Of a stretch of 64,000 bases of DNA, positions 37,957 to 46,605 are shown piece by piece. The notes below the pieces were generated by a model that was given only the letters and a program-made list of their open reading frames with translations, was not told where the DNA came from and ran no database searches. Positions within the stretch are counted from its first letter, which is position 1; the number at the start of each line of letters is the position of its first letter. Source of the stretch: Trueperaceae bacterium (GTDB lineage: Bacteria > Deinococcota > Deinococci > Deinococcales > Trueperaceae); NCBI GenBank assembly GCA_023954415.1, contig JAMLIB010000005.1, forward strand, positions 186,001 to 250,000, given 5' to 3'. Made by a program: the position numbers and the translations under genes.

Positions 37957-38844
37957 GTGCCAACGGAACCGGATCGCGCCGGCGGCCCCTTGGAACGCGT
38001 CACCTGGGTCGAGTGCCCGCGCGACGCCTGGCAGGGCCTGCCCGTCGCGCCGTCCACTCCGGACAAGGTGGGCCACCTTCGTGACCTGCTGGCGGCGGGG
38101 TTCGACCACCTGGACCTCGGTTCGTTCGTCTCCCCCAGGGCGGTGCCGCATCTGGCCGACACGGAGGCGGTGCTCGCCGCCCTCGAAGCTCCGGGCACGG
38201 CCGACCTCCTATGCATCGTGGGGAACGCCAGGGGCTTGGAGCGGGCGAAGCTGGCCGCCGGCGTCAGCAGCGTCGGTTACCCGCTGGCGGTCAGCGACAC
38301 GTTCCAGCGCCGCAACGTCGGCACTTCGGTGGCCGAGGCCTGGGAGGTGGTGGGGGAGCTGCTCGCCGGGGCCGAGAAGGCGGGCATCGACGTGGTCGTC
38401 TACGTCTCTATGGGCTTCGGCAACCCCTACGGGGACCCGTGGGACCCTGAGGTCACGGCCGCGGCCGTCGCGCGGGCCAGGGCCATGGGGGTCAGGCGCG
38501 TGGCGTTGGCCGACACCCTGGGCGACGCGGACGCCGAGGCGGTCGGCGCGGTGTTGAGCGCCGTCGACCGGCCGCAGGAACTGGGTCTGCACTTGCATTC
38601 ACGGCCACGCGCCTGGGCCGCCAAGGTCGAGGTCGCCTTGACCAACGGTGTCAGGTGGTTCGAGGGCGCGCTCGCCGGGGTAGGCGGCTGCCCGTTCGCG
38701 GCCGACGAGCTCGTGGGCAACCTGCCGACCGAGTCGGTCCTGCCGTGGCTCGTCGACCAGGGGTTCGCGGTGGCCCCCGACCTCACCCGCCTCGCGCGCC
38801 TGGCGCGGGACGCCAGGCGCCTCGCGGGCCTCGCCGACGCGTAG
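37957..38844 (+). CDS. hydroxymethylglutaryl-CoA lyase-like DRE-TIM enzyme
   Basis: HMG-CoA lyase splits HMG-CoA to acetyl-CoA and acetoacetate, the last leucine-degradation step. 295 residues. Seen: VTWVECPRDAWQGL (usual EVGPRDGLQ), FDHLDLGSFVSPRAVPHLAD, SDTFQRRNVG, MGFGNPYGDPW, the metal pair in LGLHLHSRP, and the loop GVGGCPFAADELVGNLPTE with the catalytic cysteine. The DAWQ variant makes substrate identity slightly uncertain. Upstream of a DHH phosphoesterase gene on the opposite strand. Confidence 0.82.
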   Translation: MPTEPDRAGGPLERVTWVECPRDAWQGLPVAPSTPDKVGHLRDLLAAGFDHLDLGSFVSPRAVPHLADTEAVLAALEAPGTADLLCIVGNARGLERAKLAAGVSSVGYPLAVSDTFQRRNVGTSVAEAWEVVGELLAGAEKAGIDVVVYVSMGFGNPYGDPWDPEVTAAAVARARAMGVRRVALADTLGDADAEAVGAVLSAVDRPQELGLHLHSRPRAWAAKVEVALTNGVRWFEGALAGVGGCPFAADELVGNLPTESVLPWLVDQGFAVAPDLTRLARLARDARRLAGLADA

Positions 38845-38878
38845 CGCGGTCCTCACGCTGGCGCGGCCGACCCGGCCC

Positions 38879-39874
38879 TTAGCGCAGCCGGTCGAGCTCC
38901 TCACCGACTGCCCGTAGGACGCGCTCTCTCACCTGCTCGACCGTGCCGGGCACCGTCGCGCCGGCCGCCGCCACGTGACCGCCGCCGCCGAGCGCGAGGC
39001 AGATGCGCTGCGCCGAGGCCCCGGCCCGCGTACGGACGCTCACCTTGACGACGTCGCCCCGCTCCTTCAGGAGCGCGGCGACCTTGGTGCCCTCCGCGTA
39101 CCTGATGACGCCAACGAAGTCGTCCGAGTCGTCGTCTGCCTCCCCGCTGCCGCGCCGCATCTCGCTCGTCAGTTCCGCATGGACGAACTGGCCGCCGAAG
39201 TCGAACGTCACGGTCGACATCACGCGCCCGAGGAGCGCGAAGTAGCCGGGCGTGCGCCACTGCAGCCTGTCCGTGAGTGCGGGGTAGTCGACGCCTGCCT
39301 CGATGAGCTGCCCCGCGGTCGTCAGCGCCTCGCGGTCGGTGTTGCCGAACCGGAAGTTGCCCGTGTCGGTGAGGATGCCGGCCAGGCACGCGGTGGCCAA
39401 TACGCCCGTCCACGGCACGCCGAGGGCGTCGACGAGCTCCTTGATGATTATCGCCGTCGCCGCCTTGCCCGGCTCGACGACGGCCAGGTCACCGAACCGG
39501 GAGTTGGTGCCGTGATGGTCGATGTTGAACACGACCGCTGCGCCTTGCGCCGGCGCACCCGCCATGCGCCCGAGCTCGCCCGCGTCCAGAACGAAGAGGA
39601 GCGTGTCGGGCGCGAAGGACGCTAGTGGCGTCGTCAGCTCGCCGTCCTCGGCCAGGAAGGCCAGGTACGAGGGCGGTGCCAGGGGGACGGTAACGCACTT
39701 GTCGAGCGCTCGGAGCGCGCGCGCGAGCGTCAGGCTACTGCCAAGCGCGTCTCCGTCGGGGTCCACATGGGCGGTCACGACGATGGGACCGTCCCACGCG
39801 CGCGCGCGCGCAGCCATCTCCGCGAGGACCTGGCGGTATCCGGGGTCGCCGCGGTTGTCAAGAAAATGCGACAT
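38879..39874 (-). CDS. DHH/DHHA1 phosphoesterase (NrnA-like oligoribonuclease)
   Basis: Degrades short oligonucleotides and often pAp. About 331 residues. Seen: VTAHVDPDGDALGSSLTLAR, FVLDAGELGRM, the DHH motif in VFNIDHHGTNSRFG, LTDTGNFRFGNTDREAL, and the DHHA1 glycine motif CLALGGGGHVAAAGATV. I chose ATG 39874 (MSHFLDNRG), because TATCAT (39882-39887) overlaps the earlier ATG at 39883 and ends 7 nt before 39874. Divergent from the protease gene with only about 47 bp between. Confidence 0.88.
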   Translation of the reverse strand: MSHFLDNRGDPGYRQVLAEMAARARAWDGPIVVTAHVDPDGDALGSSLTLARALRALDKCVTVPLAPPSYLAFLAEDGELTTPLASFAPDTLLFVLDAGELGRMAGAPAQGAAVVFNIDHHGTNSRFGDLAVVEPGKAATAIIIKELVDALGVPWTGVLATACLAGILTDTGNFRFGNTDREALTTAGQLIEAGVDYPALTDRLQWRTPGYFALLGRVMSTVTFDFGGQFVHAELTSEMRRGSGEADDDSDDFVGVIRYAEGTKVAALLKERGDVVKVSVRTRAGASAQRICLALGGGGHVAAAGATVPGTVEQVRERVLRAVGEELDRLR

Positions 39875-39881
39875 GCGAGCC

Positions 39882-39887
39882 ATGATA
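39882..39887 (-). promoter_or_regulatory. candidate leaderless -10 (TATCAT) for the DHH gene
   Basis: TATCAT ends 7 nt before the ATG at 39874 and covers the alternative upstream ATG. Confidence 0.45.
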
Positions 39888-39921
39888 CGCAGGCGAGCCT
39901 TCTGGCCCGCATAATGGGCAC

Positions 39922-41298
39922 ATGCCGCCAGAAGAGGGTCGCGAGGCTCAGGAGCAGTCCGTCAACCAAGCTAGCGCGCCGGACGCCGAGCCTGTGGCCG
40001 GGTTCGCCGGTCAGCAGGAGCCGGCCGGGGAGCACGCGCTCCCTACGGAGCACGGGTTCCCGAACGAGCCCCTGCTCGTCCTGCAGCCCACCCAGCCCCG
40101 CCCGGGCCTCGGCCTGAGGCGCGTCAGGGCCTTCACATGGCTGCTCCTCGCCCTGCTGGCACTCACCGCCGTGCTCGGCAGCCAGTTGCGGCCGGAACCG
40201 CGCCTCGCGCACGTCGCCGGCACCCCGCCGGCCATCGAGGCCCCCACGGGCGCCCTGCTCACGGCTTACGAGAACACCCGCGGCGCTACGGTGCGCATCG
40301 AGGCGCGCTGCATAGCGAACCCCCGTGCCGTTCTCGGGATCGGGACCGGCTTCTTCGTGACGGAGGATGGCATCCTCCTCACCGCCCACCACGTGGTCTC
40401 CGCCGCCTCCGAAGGGTCGTGCCGCGCGAAGCTCGTCGCCGTGACCACGGACAGGTTGGAGTTCGACGTCCACGTCATCGGGTTCGACGCCTACATGGAC
40501 CTGGCGGCGCTGCAAGCGGACGTCACCACCCTCGTCCCCTACATCCCCCTCGCCACGCGGCTGCCCAGCCCCGGCACGGGCGTCGTGGCCATCGGCAACA
40601 GCCGCAACGACTTCATGGGCGCCAGGTCGGGGCGCGTCACGCGGCTCGGCGTGAGGGCGGGCCGCGCCGACTTCGCCGACGACACCATCGAGCTCACCAA
40701 CTCCCTCGCGCCTGGCGACTCGGGCGGCCCGGTCGTCAACGCGCGCGGCGAGGCGGTCGGCGTCGTGAGCTACATAAGCTTCAACCCCAGCGCCATGAGC
40801 TCGCAGGGCTTCGTGCCGCCGTTCCTCCAGGGGCTCGCGATCAACCGGGACTTCGCCGGCTACGCCATCCCGTTGACGCGTACGAGCGAGCTCGTGGAGG
40901 GGGTGCTCGCCGGCGGCAAGCGTGACGTGCCCGTCATCGGGTTCTCGTGGGCGCAGGGGCTCGATTACGATCCGCGCACCAGCCCCCACTACCTGGGCGC
41001 CCGGCCCGGACCCATCGTCAGCGAGGTCGCCCCGGGCGGACCGGCCGCCAAGGCCGGCCTGCGGTCGTTGAGCCAGGAGAGCGTCGTGGCCGCCGACGGC
41101 ACGGTCAGCGTCACCCCGGTCGCGGACGTGATCGTGGCGGTAGACGGCACCCCGACCCCGACGTTCGCGGACCTGCTGGCGGTAGTGCGCGGCAAGAACA
41201 TCGGCGACGTCGTGACCTTGACGGTGCAGCGCGGCAACGCGACGTTCAGGGTCGAGTTGACGCTCGGCGCGCGCACGTCCGTGTTCGCGGGTAACTGA
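39922..41298 (+). CDS. membrane-anchored S1C (HtrA/DegP-like) serine protease with PDZ domain
   Basis: 458 residues. Cytosolic N-terminal 65 residues, one membrane helix at about 68-90 (FTWLLLALLALTAVLGS), then a trypsin-like protease domain facing outward: His in ILLTAHHVVSAAS, Asp in FDAYMDLAALQAD, Ser in NSLAPGDSGGPVVNARG. The C-terminal PDZ domain spans about 355-450 (GPIVSEVAPGGPAAKAGLRS, GKNIGDVVTLTVQRG). Probably envelope protein quality control. A CATAAT box ends about 6 nt before the ATG, so a leaderless message is likely. Confidence 0.9.
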   Translation: MPPEEGREAQEQSVNQASAPDAEPVAGFAGQQEPAGEHALPTEHGFPNEPLLVLQPTQPRPGLGLRRVRAFTWLLLALLALTAVLGSQLRPEPRLAHVAGTPPAIEAPTGALLTAYENTRGATVRIEARCIANPRAVLGIGTGFFVTEDGILLTAHHVVSAASEGSCRAKLVAVTTDRLEFDVHVIGFDAYMDLAALQADVTTLVPYIPLATRLPSPGTGVVAIGNSRNDFMGARSGRVTRLGVRAGRADFADDTIELTNSLAPGDSGGPVVNARGEAVGVVSYISFNPSAMSSQGFVPPFLQGLAINRDFAGYAIPLTRTSELVEGVLAGGKRDVPVIGFSWAQGLDYDPRTSPHYLGARPGPIVSEVAPGGPAAKAGLRSLSQESVVAADGTVSVTPVADVIVAVDGTPTPTFADLLAVVRGKNIGDVVTLTVQRGNATFRVELTLGARTSVFAGN

Positions 41299-41352
41299 GT
41301 TCGTGACCCTAAGGGGCTTGGCGAGTTATGGGAGGCGCTTGAGGGGGAAGCG

Positions 41353-41429
41353 TGGTGGGCGATAGTGGACTCGAACCACTGACCTCGTCGTTATCAGCGA
41401 CGCGCTCTAACCAGCTGAGCTAATCGCCC
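41353..41429 (-). tRNA. tRNA-Ile (GAU anticodon)
   Basis: 77 nt with the CCA encoded. Acceptor stem GGGCGAT/ATCGCCC, T8-A9, D arm AGCTCAGCTGGTTAGAGC, anticodon stem CGTCG/CGACG with loop CTGATAA (anticodon GAT), T arm GTGG-TTCGAGT-CCAC, discriminator A. It stands alone rather than in an rRNA operon, between the protease gene and ispH. Confidence 0.96.
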
Positions 41430-41476
41430 ACGGACCGCTTGGGCACGGCATGTTCGCCCGCGCTCGAGCGAAACGG

Positions 41477-41507
41477 AGTCTATCATGTCGGCGCGTTCCA
41501 CGGTCAA
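41477..41507 (-). promoter_or_regulatory. candidate tRNA-Ile promoter
   Basis: -35 TTGACC (41502-41507) and -10 TAGACT (41477-41482) on the minus strand, with 19 nt between; GATAGA with 17-nt spacing is an alternative -10. About 48 nt before the tRNA 5' end. Confidence 0.5.
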
Positions 41508-41656
41508 GCAGCGCGTGAGGCGCCGTGCGACGCCGAAAGCCCGGCGGCGCAACTAGGCCTCGCGCGCTCGGCGGGCGGCCCCGCCGCGCCGAGCGTCCGC
41601 CGTGGTGCGGTAGCGTCGCGTGCGCTCCCGGGAGGCGCGACCGCGCGCTGGCGGCC

Positions 41657-41662
41657 GGTAGA
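41657..41662 (+). promoter_or_regulatory. candidate leaderless -10 (TAGAAT) for ispH
   Basis: TAGAAT ends 7 nt before the GTG at 41670 and overlaps the alternative ATG at 41661. Confidence 0.45.
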
Positions 41663-41669
41663 ATGCCAA

Positions 41670-42730
41670 GCGTGGGCACGTCTGGACCCGTCGCTACCCT
41701 CTACCTCGCCAAGCCGCGCGGCTTCTGCGCCGGCGTCGTCATGGCCATCGAGGCCGTGAAGGAGGCCGCCGGCGAGGCCGAGCGTGCCGGCGAGGGTGGC
41801 GTGGCCGTGTACCACGACATCGTTCACAACAGGACCGTCGTCGACCGGCTCGAGGACGAGCACGGCGTGACGTTCGTCGAGCGCCTCGACGACCTGGAGA
41901 GCGTGAGGGAGCGTGCCGCCGAGGCCGGGCGGTCCGTCGGGCATACCGTCGTGTTCAGCGCGCACGGGGTGAGCCCGGTCGTGCGCGTTCGCGCGGCCCA
42001 GCTCGGCCTGGCCACCATCGACGCCACGTGTCCGCTCGTCACCAAGGTCCATAACGAGGCCAAGAAGTACGCCGCCCTCGGTTACCACGTGCTGCTGGTC
42101 GGCGACTCGACGAAGCACCAGGAGGTCGTCGGCACGTACGGCGAGGCGCCGGAGGCCACGACGGTCGTGGCCGTGCTCGGCAACCGCAAGCACGACCCGG
42201 CCCTGGCCGACCCGCGCACGGTCACCGTGCCGGACCCGGAGAGGGTGGTCGTACTCACGCAGACGACCCTCTCTGTCGACGACACCATGCGCACGGTCGC
42301 GCTCCTCAGGGAACGCTTCCCTAAGCTCGTCGTGCCCCCTTCCGACGACCTCTGCTTCGCGACGAAGAACAGGCAGGACGCCGTGAGGGCCATCGCCCCG
42401 CACGTCGGCGGTTTCCTCGTCGTGACCAGCGAGGCGAGCTCCAACGGCATGCGCCTCCTGGAGCTGGCCGCCGACCTGACCGGCAACGCCCACCGCATCG
42501 AGTCCGTCGCTGACATCAGGCCGGACTGGTTCGCCGGCGTAGAGGCCGTCGGCCTGACCTCCGCCGCCAGCACGCCGGACGACCTCGTCCAGGCCGTCGT
42601 CGAGCACTTCAGGGCCGCCAACTCGCTGCTGCGCGTCGTTGAAGAGGGCGAGTGGGAGAACATCACGTTCCGCAAGCCGCGCAAGGTGGCGCCGAACGCG
42701 GACCGGGCCCTCGCCGGGAGCGAAGCCTGA
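41670..42730 (+). CDS. ispH: 4-hydroxy-3-methylbut-2-enyl diphosphate reductase
   Basis: The 4Fe-4S enzyme that makes IPP and DMAPP, the last step of the MEP pathway (ispD and ispE are also in this window). 353 residues. The cluster cysteines are in [29 protein letters not shown] and [24 protein letters not shown] holds a substrate histidine; late motifs [10 protein letters not shown] and [12 protein letters not shown] prefer GTG 41670 over ATG 41661, because TAGAAT would place the transcript start at the GTG. dusA overlaps its stop. Confidence 0.95.
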
Positions 42731-43839
42731 GCCGCTCGGTCGCCCAGCCCCTGTCCGTGGCGCCCATGCTGGACCTGACGGACCGGCACTTCCGCTGCCT
42801 GCTCAGGCAGATAACGCGGCGCACGCTCCTCTATAGCGAGATGCTCACGGCCGCCGCCGTCGTCCACGGTGACGCCGAGAGGCTGCTCGCCAAGAGCCCC
42901 GTCGAGGACCCGGTCGTGCTGCAACTGGGCGGTGACGACCCGGACCTCCTCGCCCGCGCCGCCGCCCTGGGTCACGCCTACGGTTACGCCGAGATCGACC
43001 TGAACGTCGGCTGCCCGTCAGAGCGCGTCACGAGCGGCAACTTCGGCGCCTGCCTCATGAAGGACCCCGCCCTGGTGGCCGAAGGCGTCGCGGCACTCCG
43101 AGCGGCCGTGCCAGTCCCGGTGACCGTCAAGCACCGCATCGGGGTCGACGACCGCGACTCCTTCCCGGAGCTCCTGGAGTTCGTCGACACCGTGGCGGCG
43201 GCGGGGGCCGACCGCTTCGTCGTGCATGCCAGGAAGGCCTGGCTCAAGGGCTTGAGCCCGAAGGAGAACCGCACGGTCCCGCCCCTGCGTTACGACGTCG
43301 TGTACCGCCTCAAGGCCGAGCGGCCGGAGCTGCTGGTCGAGCTGAACGGCGGGATCCCCGACCTCGAGGCTGCGGTGGCCCACCTGGCGCGCGTCGACGG
43401 CGTGATGCTCGGCCGCGCCGTCTACGAGGACCCGTTCGTGCTCGCCGGCGCGGACGAGCTGCTCCGGTCGCCGGGAGCGCCGCGTCGGGACTGGCGGGCG
43501 GCTGCCGACGAGCTGATGGGCGGCCGACCCCCGCTCACGCGTCGGAGCGTCGTGGAAGCCGTGTACCCGTACGTCGAGGAGCAGCTGCTCGCCGGCATGC
43601 CCCTCGCCGCCATGTCGCGCCACATGCTGGCGCTCTTCCGTTCCCAGCCAGGGGGAAGGGCGTGGCGGCGGATGATCTCGGAGCGTTCGCACCGGCGTGG
43701 CGCCGGGGTCGAGGTCCTCCGGGCGGCGTTGGCCGCCCTGCCGGAGGGCGTGGCGGACGCCCCCGTCGCCTGCTCGGCGACTAGCGGTGCGGACCGTCCG
43801 ACCACGGCTGCCGGCCGCCTGGCGCCGCACGCGACCTGA
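42727..43839 (+). CDS. dusA: tRNA-dihydrouridine synthase (DusA type), CTG start
   Basis: A flavoenzyme that reduces uridines in the tRNA D-loop. About 370 residues. Seen: [55 protein letters not shown] with the catalytic Cys in [19 protein letters not shown] and [17 protein letters not shown], then [12 protein letters not shown]. The start appears to be CTG 42727 in a CTGA overlap with the ispH stop: GGGAG lies 6 nt upstream (42716-42720), and it gives the usual short lead before SVAPMLD. The first GTG (42757) would remove that lead. Confidence 0.9.
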   Translation: MSRSVAQPLSVAPMLDLTDRHFRCLLRQITRRTLLYSEMLTAAAVVHGDAERLLAKSPVEDPVVLQLGGDDPDLLARAAALGHAYGYAEIDLNVGCPSERVTSGNFGACLMKDPALVAEGVAALRAAVPVPVTVKHRIGVDDRDSFPELLEFVDTVAAAGADRFVVHARKAWLKGLSPKENRTVPPLRYDVVYRLKAERPELLVELNGGIPDLEAAVAHLARVDGVMLGRAVYEDPFVLAGADELLRSPGAPRRDWRAAADELMGGRPPLTRRSVVEAVYPYVEEQLLAGMPLAAMSRHMLALFRSQPGGRAWRRMISERSHRRGAGVEVLRAALAALPEGVADAPVACSATSGADRPTTAAGRLAPHAT

Positions 43840-43850
43840 GGGCCGCGGGG

Positions 43851-43865
43851 GCCGCCGTCGGCGGC
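43851..43865. terminator. small hairpin between convergent dusA and acyl-CoA dehydrogenase genes
   Basis: GCCGCC-GTC-GGCGGC within a G-rich run just after the dusA stop. No T-run; a weak candidate. Confidence 0.35.
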
Positions 43866-43866
43866 G

Positions 43867-45045
43867 CTACTCGAGCTGCCGCAGGTACTCCCGCGCGATG
43901 ATCAGGTGTTGGATCTCGTCCGTGCCCTCGCCGATGCGGGTGAGCCGGGCGTCGCGCCAGTAGCGCTCGACCTCGTAGTCGCGCAGGTAGCCGTAGCCGC
44001 CCAAGACCTGGATGGCGGCGTCGCACGCGTTCACTCCGGCGACGCTCCCCTTCAGCTTCGCCATGGCCGCCGCGAGGGTGTGGTCGCGGCCGGCGTCGCG
44101 CAAGGCGGCGGCCTTCATCACGAGCAGCCTGGCGGCCTCCAACTCCGTGGCCATCTCGGCCAGCTTGAACGCGACCGCCTGGTGCCTGGCGAGCGCCTGC
44201 CCGAACTGGCGGCGCTCGAGGGCGTAACGACCGGCCTTCTCCAGGGCGGCGCGCCCGAGTCCGATGCCCATGGCGCCGATGCCGATGCGGCCGCCGGACA
44301 GCACGCGCGCCACGTCGGCGAAGGCGGCGCCTTCCCGGCCGAGGAGCGCCCCGCCGCCGACGCGCACGCCATCGAAGACCAGGGGCGTCGTGTCGGAGCT
44401 GCGCAGCCCGAGCTTCTTCTCAGGCTTGCCGCGCACGAGGCCCGGCGTCTCGCCAGGGAGCACGAAGGCGCTTATGCCGTCGGAACGCGCCGCCCCGTGC
44501 GCCGCCTCCGCGGTCCTGGCCATGACTACGTACACGCCGCCGACCGTGCCCTGGGTGATGAACTGCTTGCTGCCCGTTATCTCGTAACCCTCCGACGTGC
44601 GTGTCGCCTTCGTCGCCAGCGCCGCGGCGTCGGAGCCGGCCCCCGGCTCGGTCAGTGCCCAAGCGCCGAGCCGCTCGGCCGCGGCCAGTGGTGGCAGCCA
44701 CTCGCGACGCTGTGCGTCGTCGGCGGCCGCGAGCAGGTGCCCCACGCATAGCGAGTTGTGGGACGCGACCGTCAGCGCGAGCGAGCCGTCTACGGCGGCC
44801 ACCTCCTCGACGACGAGGGCCGAGGTCGCCGTGTCGAGCCCGGCCCCGCCAAACTCCTCGGGGACCTGGAGTCCGAAGACGCCCATGGCGCCGAGTGCCT
44901 TGACGATCGACGCGGGGAACTCCCCGGTCTCGTCGCGCTGCACGGCGCCCGGGGCGACCTCCGCCTTGAGGAACTCCCGTAGCGGGCCTATTAGCGAGCG
45001 CTGGTCGGCCGTGAGCTCGAACCACGGTGTGACGGTCTGGGGCAT
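43867..45045 (-). CDS. acyl-CoA dehydrogenase
   Basis: FAD enzyme that introduces the alpha-beta double bond into acyl-CoAs. About 392 residues. Seen: GVFGLQVPEEFGGAGLDTAT, ALTEPGAGSDAAAL, SKQFITQGTVGGVYVVMA, RRQFGQALARHQAVAFKLAEM, QVLGGYGYLRDYEVERYWRD and the end IGEGTDEIQHLIIAREYL, typical of short-chain or branched-chain ACADs. ATG 45045 (MPQTVTPWF) chosen: a TACGGT box ends 5 nt upstream. With an HMG-CoA lyase gene nearby, a role in leucine or fatty-acid breakdown is possible but not shown. Confidence 0.9.
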   Translation of the reverse strand: MPQTVTPWFELTADQRSLIGPLREFLKAEVAPGAVQRDETGEFPASIVKALGAMGVFGLQVPEEFGGAGLDTATSALVVEEVAAVDGSLALTVASHNSLCVGHLLAAADDAQRREWLPPLAAAERLGAWALTEPGAGSDAAALATKATRTSEGYEITGSKQFITQGTVGGVYVVMARTAEAAHGAARSDGISAFVLPGETPGLVRGKPEKKLGLRSSDTTPLVFDGVRVGGGALLGREGAAFADVARVLSGGRIGIGAMGIGLGRAALEKAGRYALERRQFGQALARHQAVAFKLAEMATELEAARLLVMKAAALRDAGRDHTLAAAMAKLKGSVAGVNACDAAIQVLGGYGYLRDYEVERYWRDARLTRIGEGTDEIQHLIIAREYLRQLE

Positions 45046-45050
45046 GCCGC

Positions 45051-45056
45051 ACCGTA
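45051..45056 (-). promoter_or_regulatory. candidate leaderless -10 (TACGGT) for the acyl-CoA dehydrogenase gene
   Basis: TACGGT ends 5 nt before the ATG at 45045. Confidence 0.3.
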
Positions 45057-45100
45057 AAGCATGGGGAGGGAACGCCGCCGCCCACGGGTCACGAGCCTGG

Positions 45101-45106
45101 TACACT
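45101..45106 (+). promoter_or_regulatory. candidate leaderless -10 (TACACT) for aroH
   Basis: TACACT ends 7 nt before the ATG at 45114. Confidence 0.45.
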
Positions 45107-45113
45107 CCCCGCC

Positions 45114-45506
45114 ATGGACGGACGGGACGGGCAGAACCGCGTGCGGGGCATACGGGGAGCGACGACGGTGGAGGCGGACGTGCCGGAGCAGATCCTCTCG
45201 GCGACCGCCGAGTTGCTGCAGGCGATGCTCGAGCAGAACGCCATCTCCGACTATGAGGAGATCTCCTCCGTGTTCTTCACCACCACGCCGGACCTCTCGT
45301 CGACGTTCCCGGCGGAAGGCGCCCGGGCCATCGGCATGACGATGGTCCCGCTGCTCTGCTTCCAGGAGATCCCCGTCCCGGGCCGGCTGCCCCGCTGCAT
45401 CCGCGTCATGCTCCTCCTGAACACCACCAAGGGCCAGGAGGAGATGCGTCACGTGTATCTGCGCGAAGCACGGAGCCTCCGGCCGGACCTCGTCAGCGCG
45501 CAATAG
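45114..45506 (+). CDS. aroH: chorismate mutase, AroH class
   Basis: Converts chorismate to prephenate for phenylalanine and tyrosine. 130 residues, the size of the monofunctional AroH trimer class rather than the AroQ helical class. Seen: VRGIRGATTVEADVPEQI with the N-terminal active-site arginine, YEEISSVFFTTTPDLSSTFP, ARAIGMTMVPLLCFQEIPVP, and LPRCIRVMLLLNTTKGQEE. ATG at 45114 lies 7 nt after TACACT. Convergent with the regulator gene downstream. Confidence 0.95.
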   Translation: MDGRDGQNRVRGIRGATTVEADVPEQILSATAELLQAMLEQNAISDYEEISSVFFTTTPDLSSTFPAEGARAIGMTMVPLLCFQEIPVPGRLPRCIRVMLLLNTTKGQEEMRHVYLREARSLRPDLVSAQ

Positions 45507-45519
45507 GGCGCAAGCGCCC
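45506..45519. terminator. GGGCGC/GCGCCC hairpin between aroH and regulator gene
   Basis: An inverted repeat immediately at the aroH stop, with a very short loop. Weak bidirectional terminator candidate. Confidence 0.35.
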
Positions 45520-45543
45520 GCACGGACGGCTTCGTTCGCCTGA

Positions 45544-46605
45544 TTAACGCTGGTGACCAGCCATCGGCGGCAGCAGGGTTCGCTCCAGCTCGTCGAGTAG
45601 TGGGCGCACCGCCTCGGGCTCCAGGCGGTAGTACGAGCGGTTGCCGCACCTCAGGACCGTGACGAGCCCGAGCTCACGCAGGAGCCGGAGGTGGCCGCTG
45701 GCCGTCGGCTGGCTCACGCCGAGCTGCTTGGCAAGGTCCCCGACGGTGAGCGGGAAGCGGGAGAGCCTGCTGACGTGGAAGAGCAGCAGGAGCCGCGTCG
45801 GATCCGAGAACGCCTTGAGGCGACCGGCGAGGGCGACCACCCCGTCGCGCTGCTCCTCGTAGACGTCCTCCGTACGCGCGCCGTAGCCGATGACGAGTTG
45901 GTCGCGCACCCTGAACCGGAAGCCGCCGCGCAGGGCGAAGTAGAGCGGCACGACGAGCGTGCGACCGCGCGCCGACTGCGCCCGGATGGCGGTGACGCTG
46001 TCCTCCAACTGCACGAAATGATGGATCGGGAGAGAAGCCAGGAGATCGCCGCCGGTGCCGGTGGCGGCTTGGAGCGCACGCGCTGCGGCCTCGGTCGCAC
46101 TGCGGCCCGCCCCTTCCCAAGCGGGGCGCAGGTGCTCCCACAGCCACCGCAGCGTCGAGGCCAGGTGCCGGGCCGCGGCCGGCTCGGCGAGCCGTTCGAG
46201 CGCCGTGCGGATGGCGGCCGAGCGCTCGGGGAGCAGCTCGTCGCCTTCGGCGCCCTCCGGCTGGACGAAGGCGGCTGGGAACGCTCCGACAGCCGCGGGC
46301 GGGAGCTCGGGGAAGTCGGCGAGGAACCGGTCCGGCGTCTCGTCCGCCTCGTAGCCACAAGCGCAAGCGATCAGGAGCGCCTCGTACCCGAGCTCCTCGC
46401 TGCGCCTTGCCATGCTCGCGCTCAGCCAGCGCGGCGGGTGGTCGCGCAGCTCGCGCAACCAGGGTAGGGGCGTCTGGCGCCCGTCGAGGTCGGCGAGGCG
46501 GAAGTAGGCGTAAGTGAGTTCCAGCACGGGCGCCGGGCGCACGTCGAGCGAGGCGGACGGCGAACCCTTCCCCGTGACGACTGTCCGCCCCCCGGCCACG
46601 GTCAT
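45544..46605 (-). CDS. ArsR-type winged-helix regulator with large N-terminal domain
   Basis: 353 residues. The last 100 are an ArsR-like winged helix: ALAGRLKAFSDPTRLLLLFH, LTVGDLAKQLGVSQPTASGH and LLRELGLVTVLRCGNRSYYR. The first 250 residues are unlike usual short ArsR proteins and contain helical segments and a conserved-looking IHHFVQLEDSVTAIRAQSAR and VVPLYFALRGGFRFRV; I do not recognise that domain. No CxC metal site is visible in the HTH. ATG 46605 overlaps the upstream stop (ATGA), so it is co-translated with the 93-aa gene. Confidence 0.75.
   Translation of the reverse strand: MTVAGGRTVVTGKGSPSASLDVRPAPVLELTYAYFRLADLDGRQTPLPWLRELRDHPPRWLSASMARRSEELGYEALLIACACGYEADETPDRFLADFPELPPAAVGAFPAAFVQPEGAEGDELLPERSAAIRTALERLAEPAAARHLASTLRWLWEHLRPAWEGAGRSATEAAARALQAATGTGGDLLASLPIHHFVQLEDSVTAIRAQSARGRTLVVPLYFALRGGFRFRVRDQLVIGYGARTEDVYEEQRDGVVALAGRLKAFSDPTRLLLLFHVSRLSRFPLTVGDLAKQLGVSQPTASGHLRLLRELGLVTVLRCGNRSYYRLEPEAVRPLLDELERTLLPPMAGHQR

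Noticed and set aside
39922-41298. Reading the S1C protease as a cytosolic or secreted free DegP
   Set aside because: A single internal membrane helix after about 65 cytosolic residues and no signal-peptidase site point to an anchored protease.
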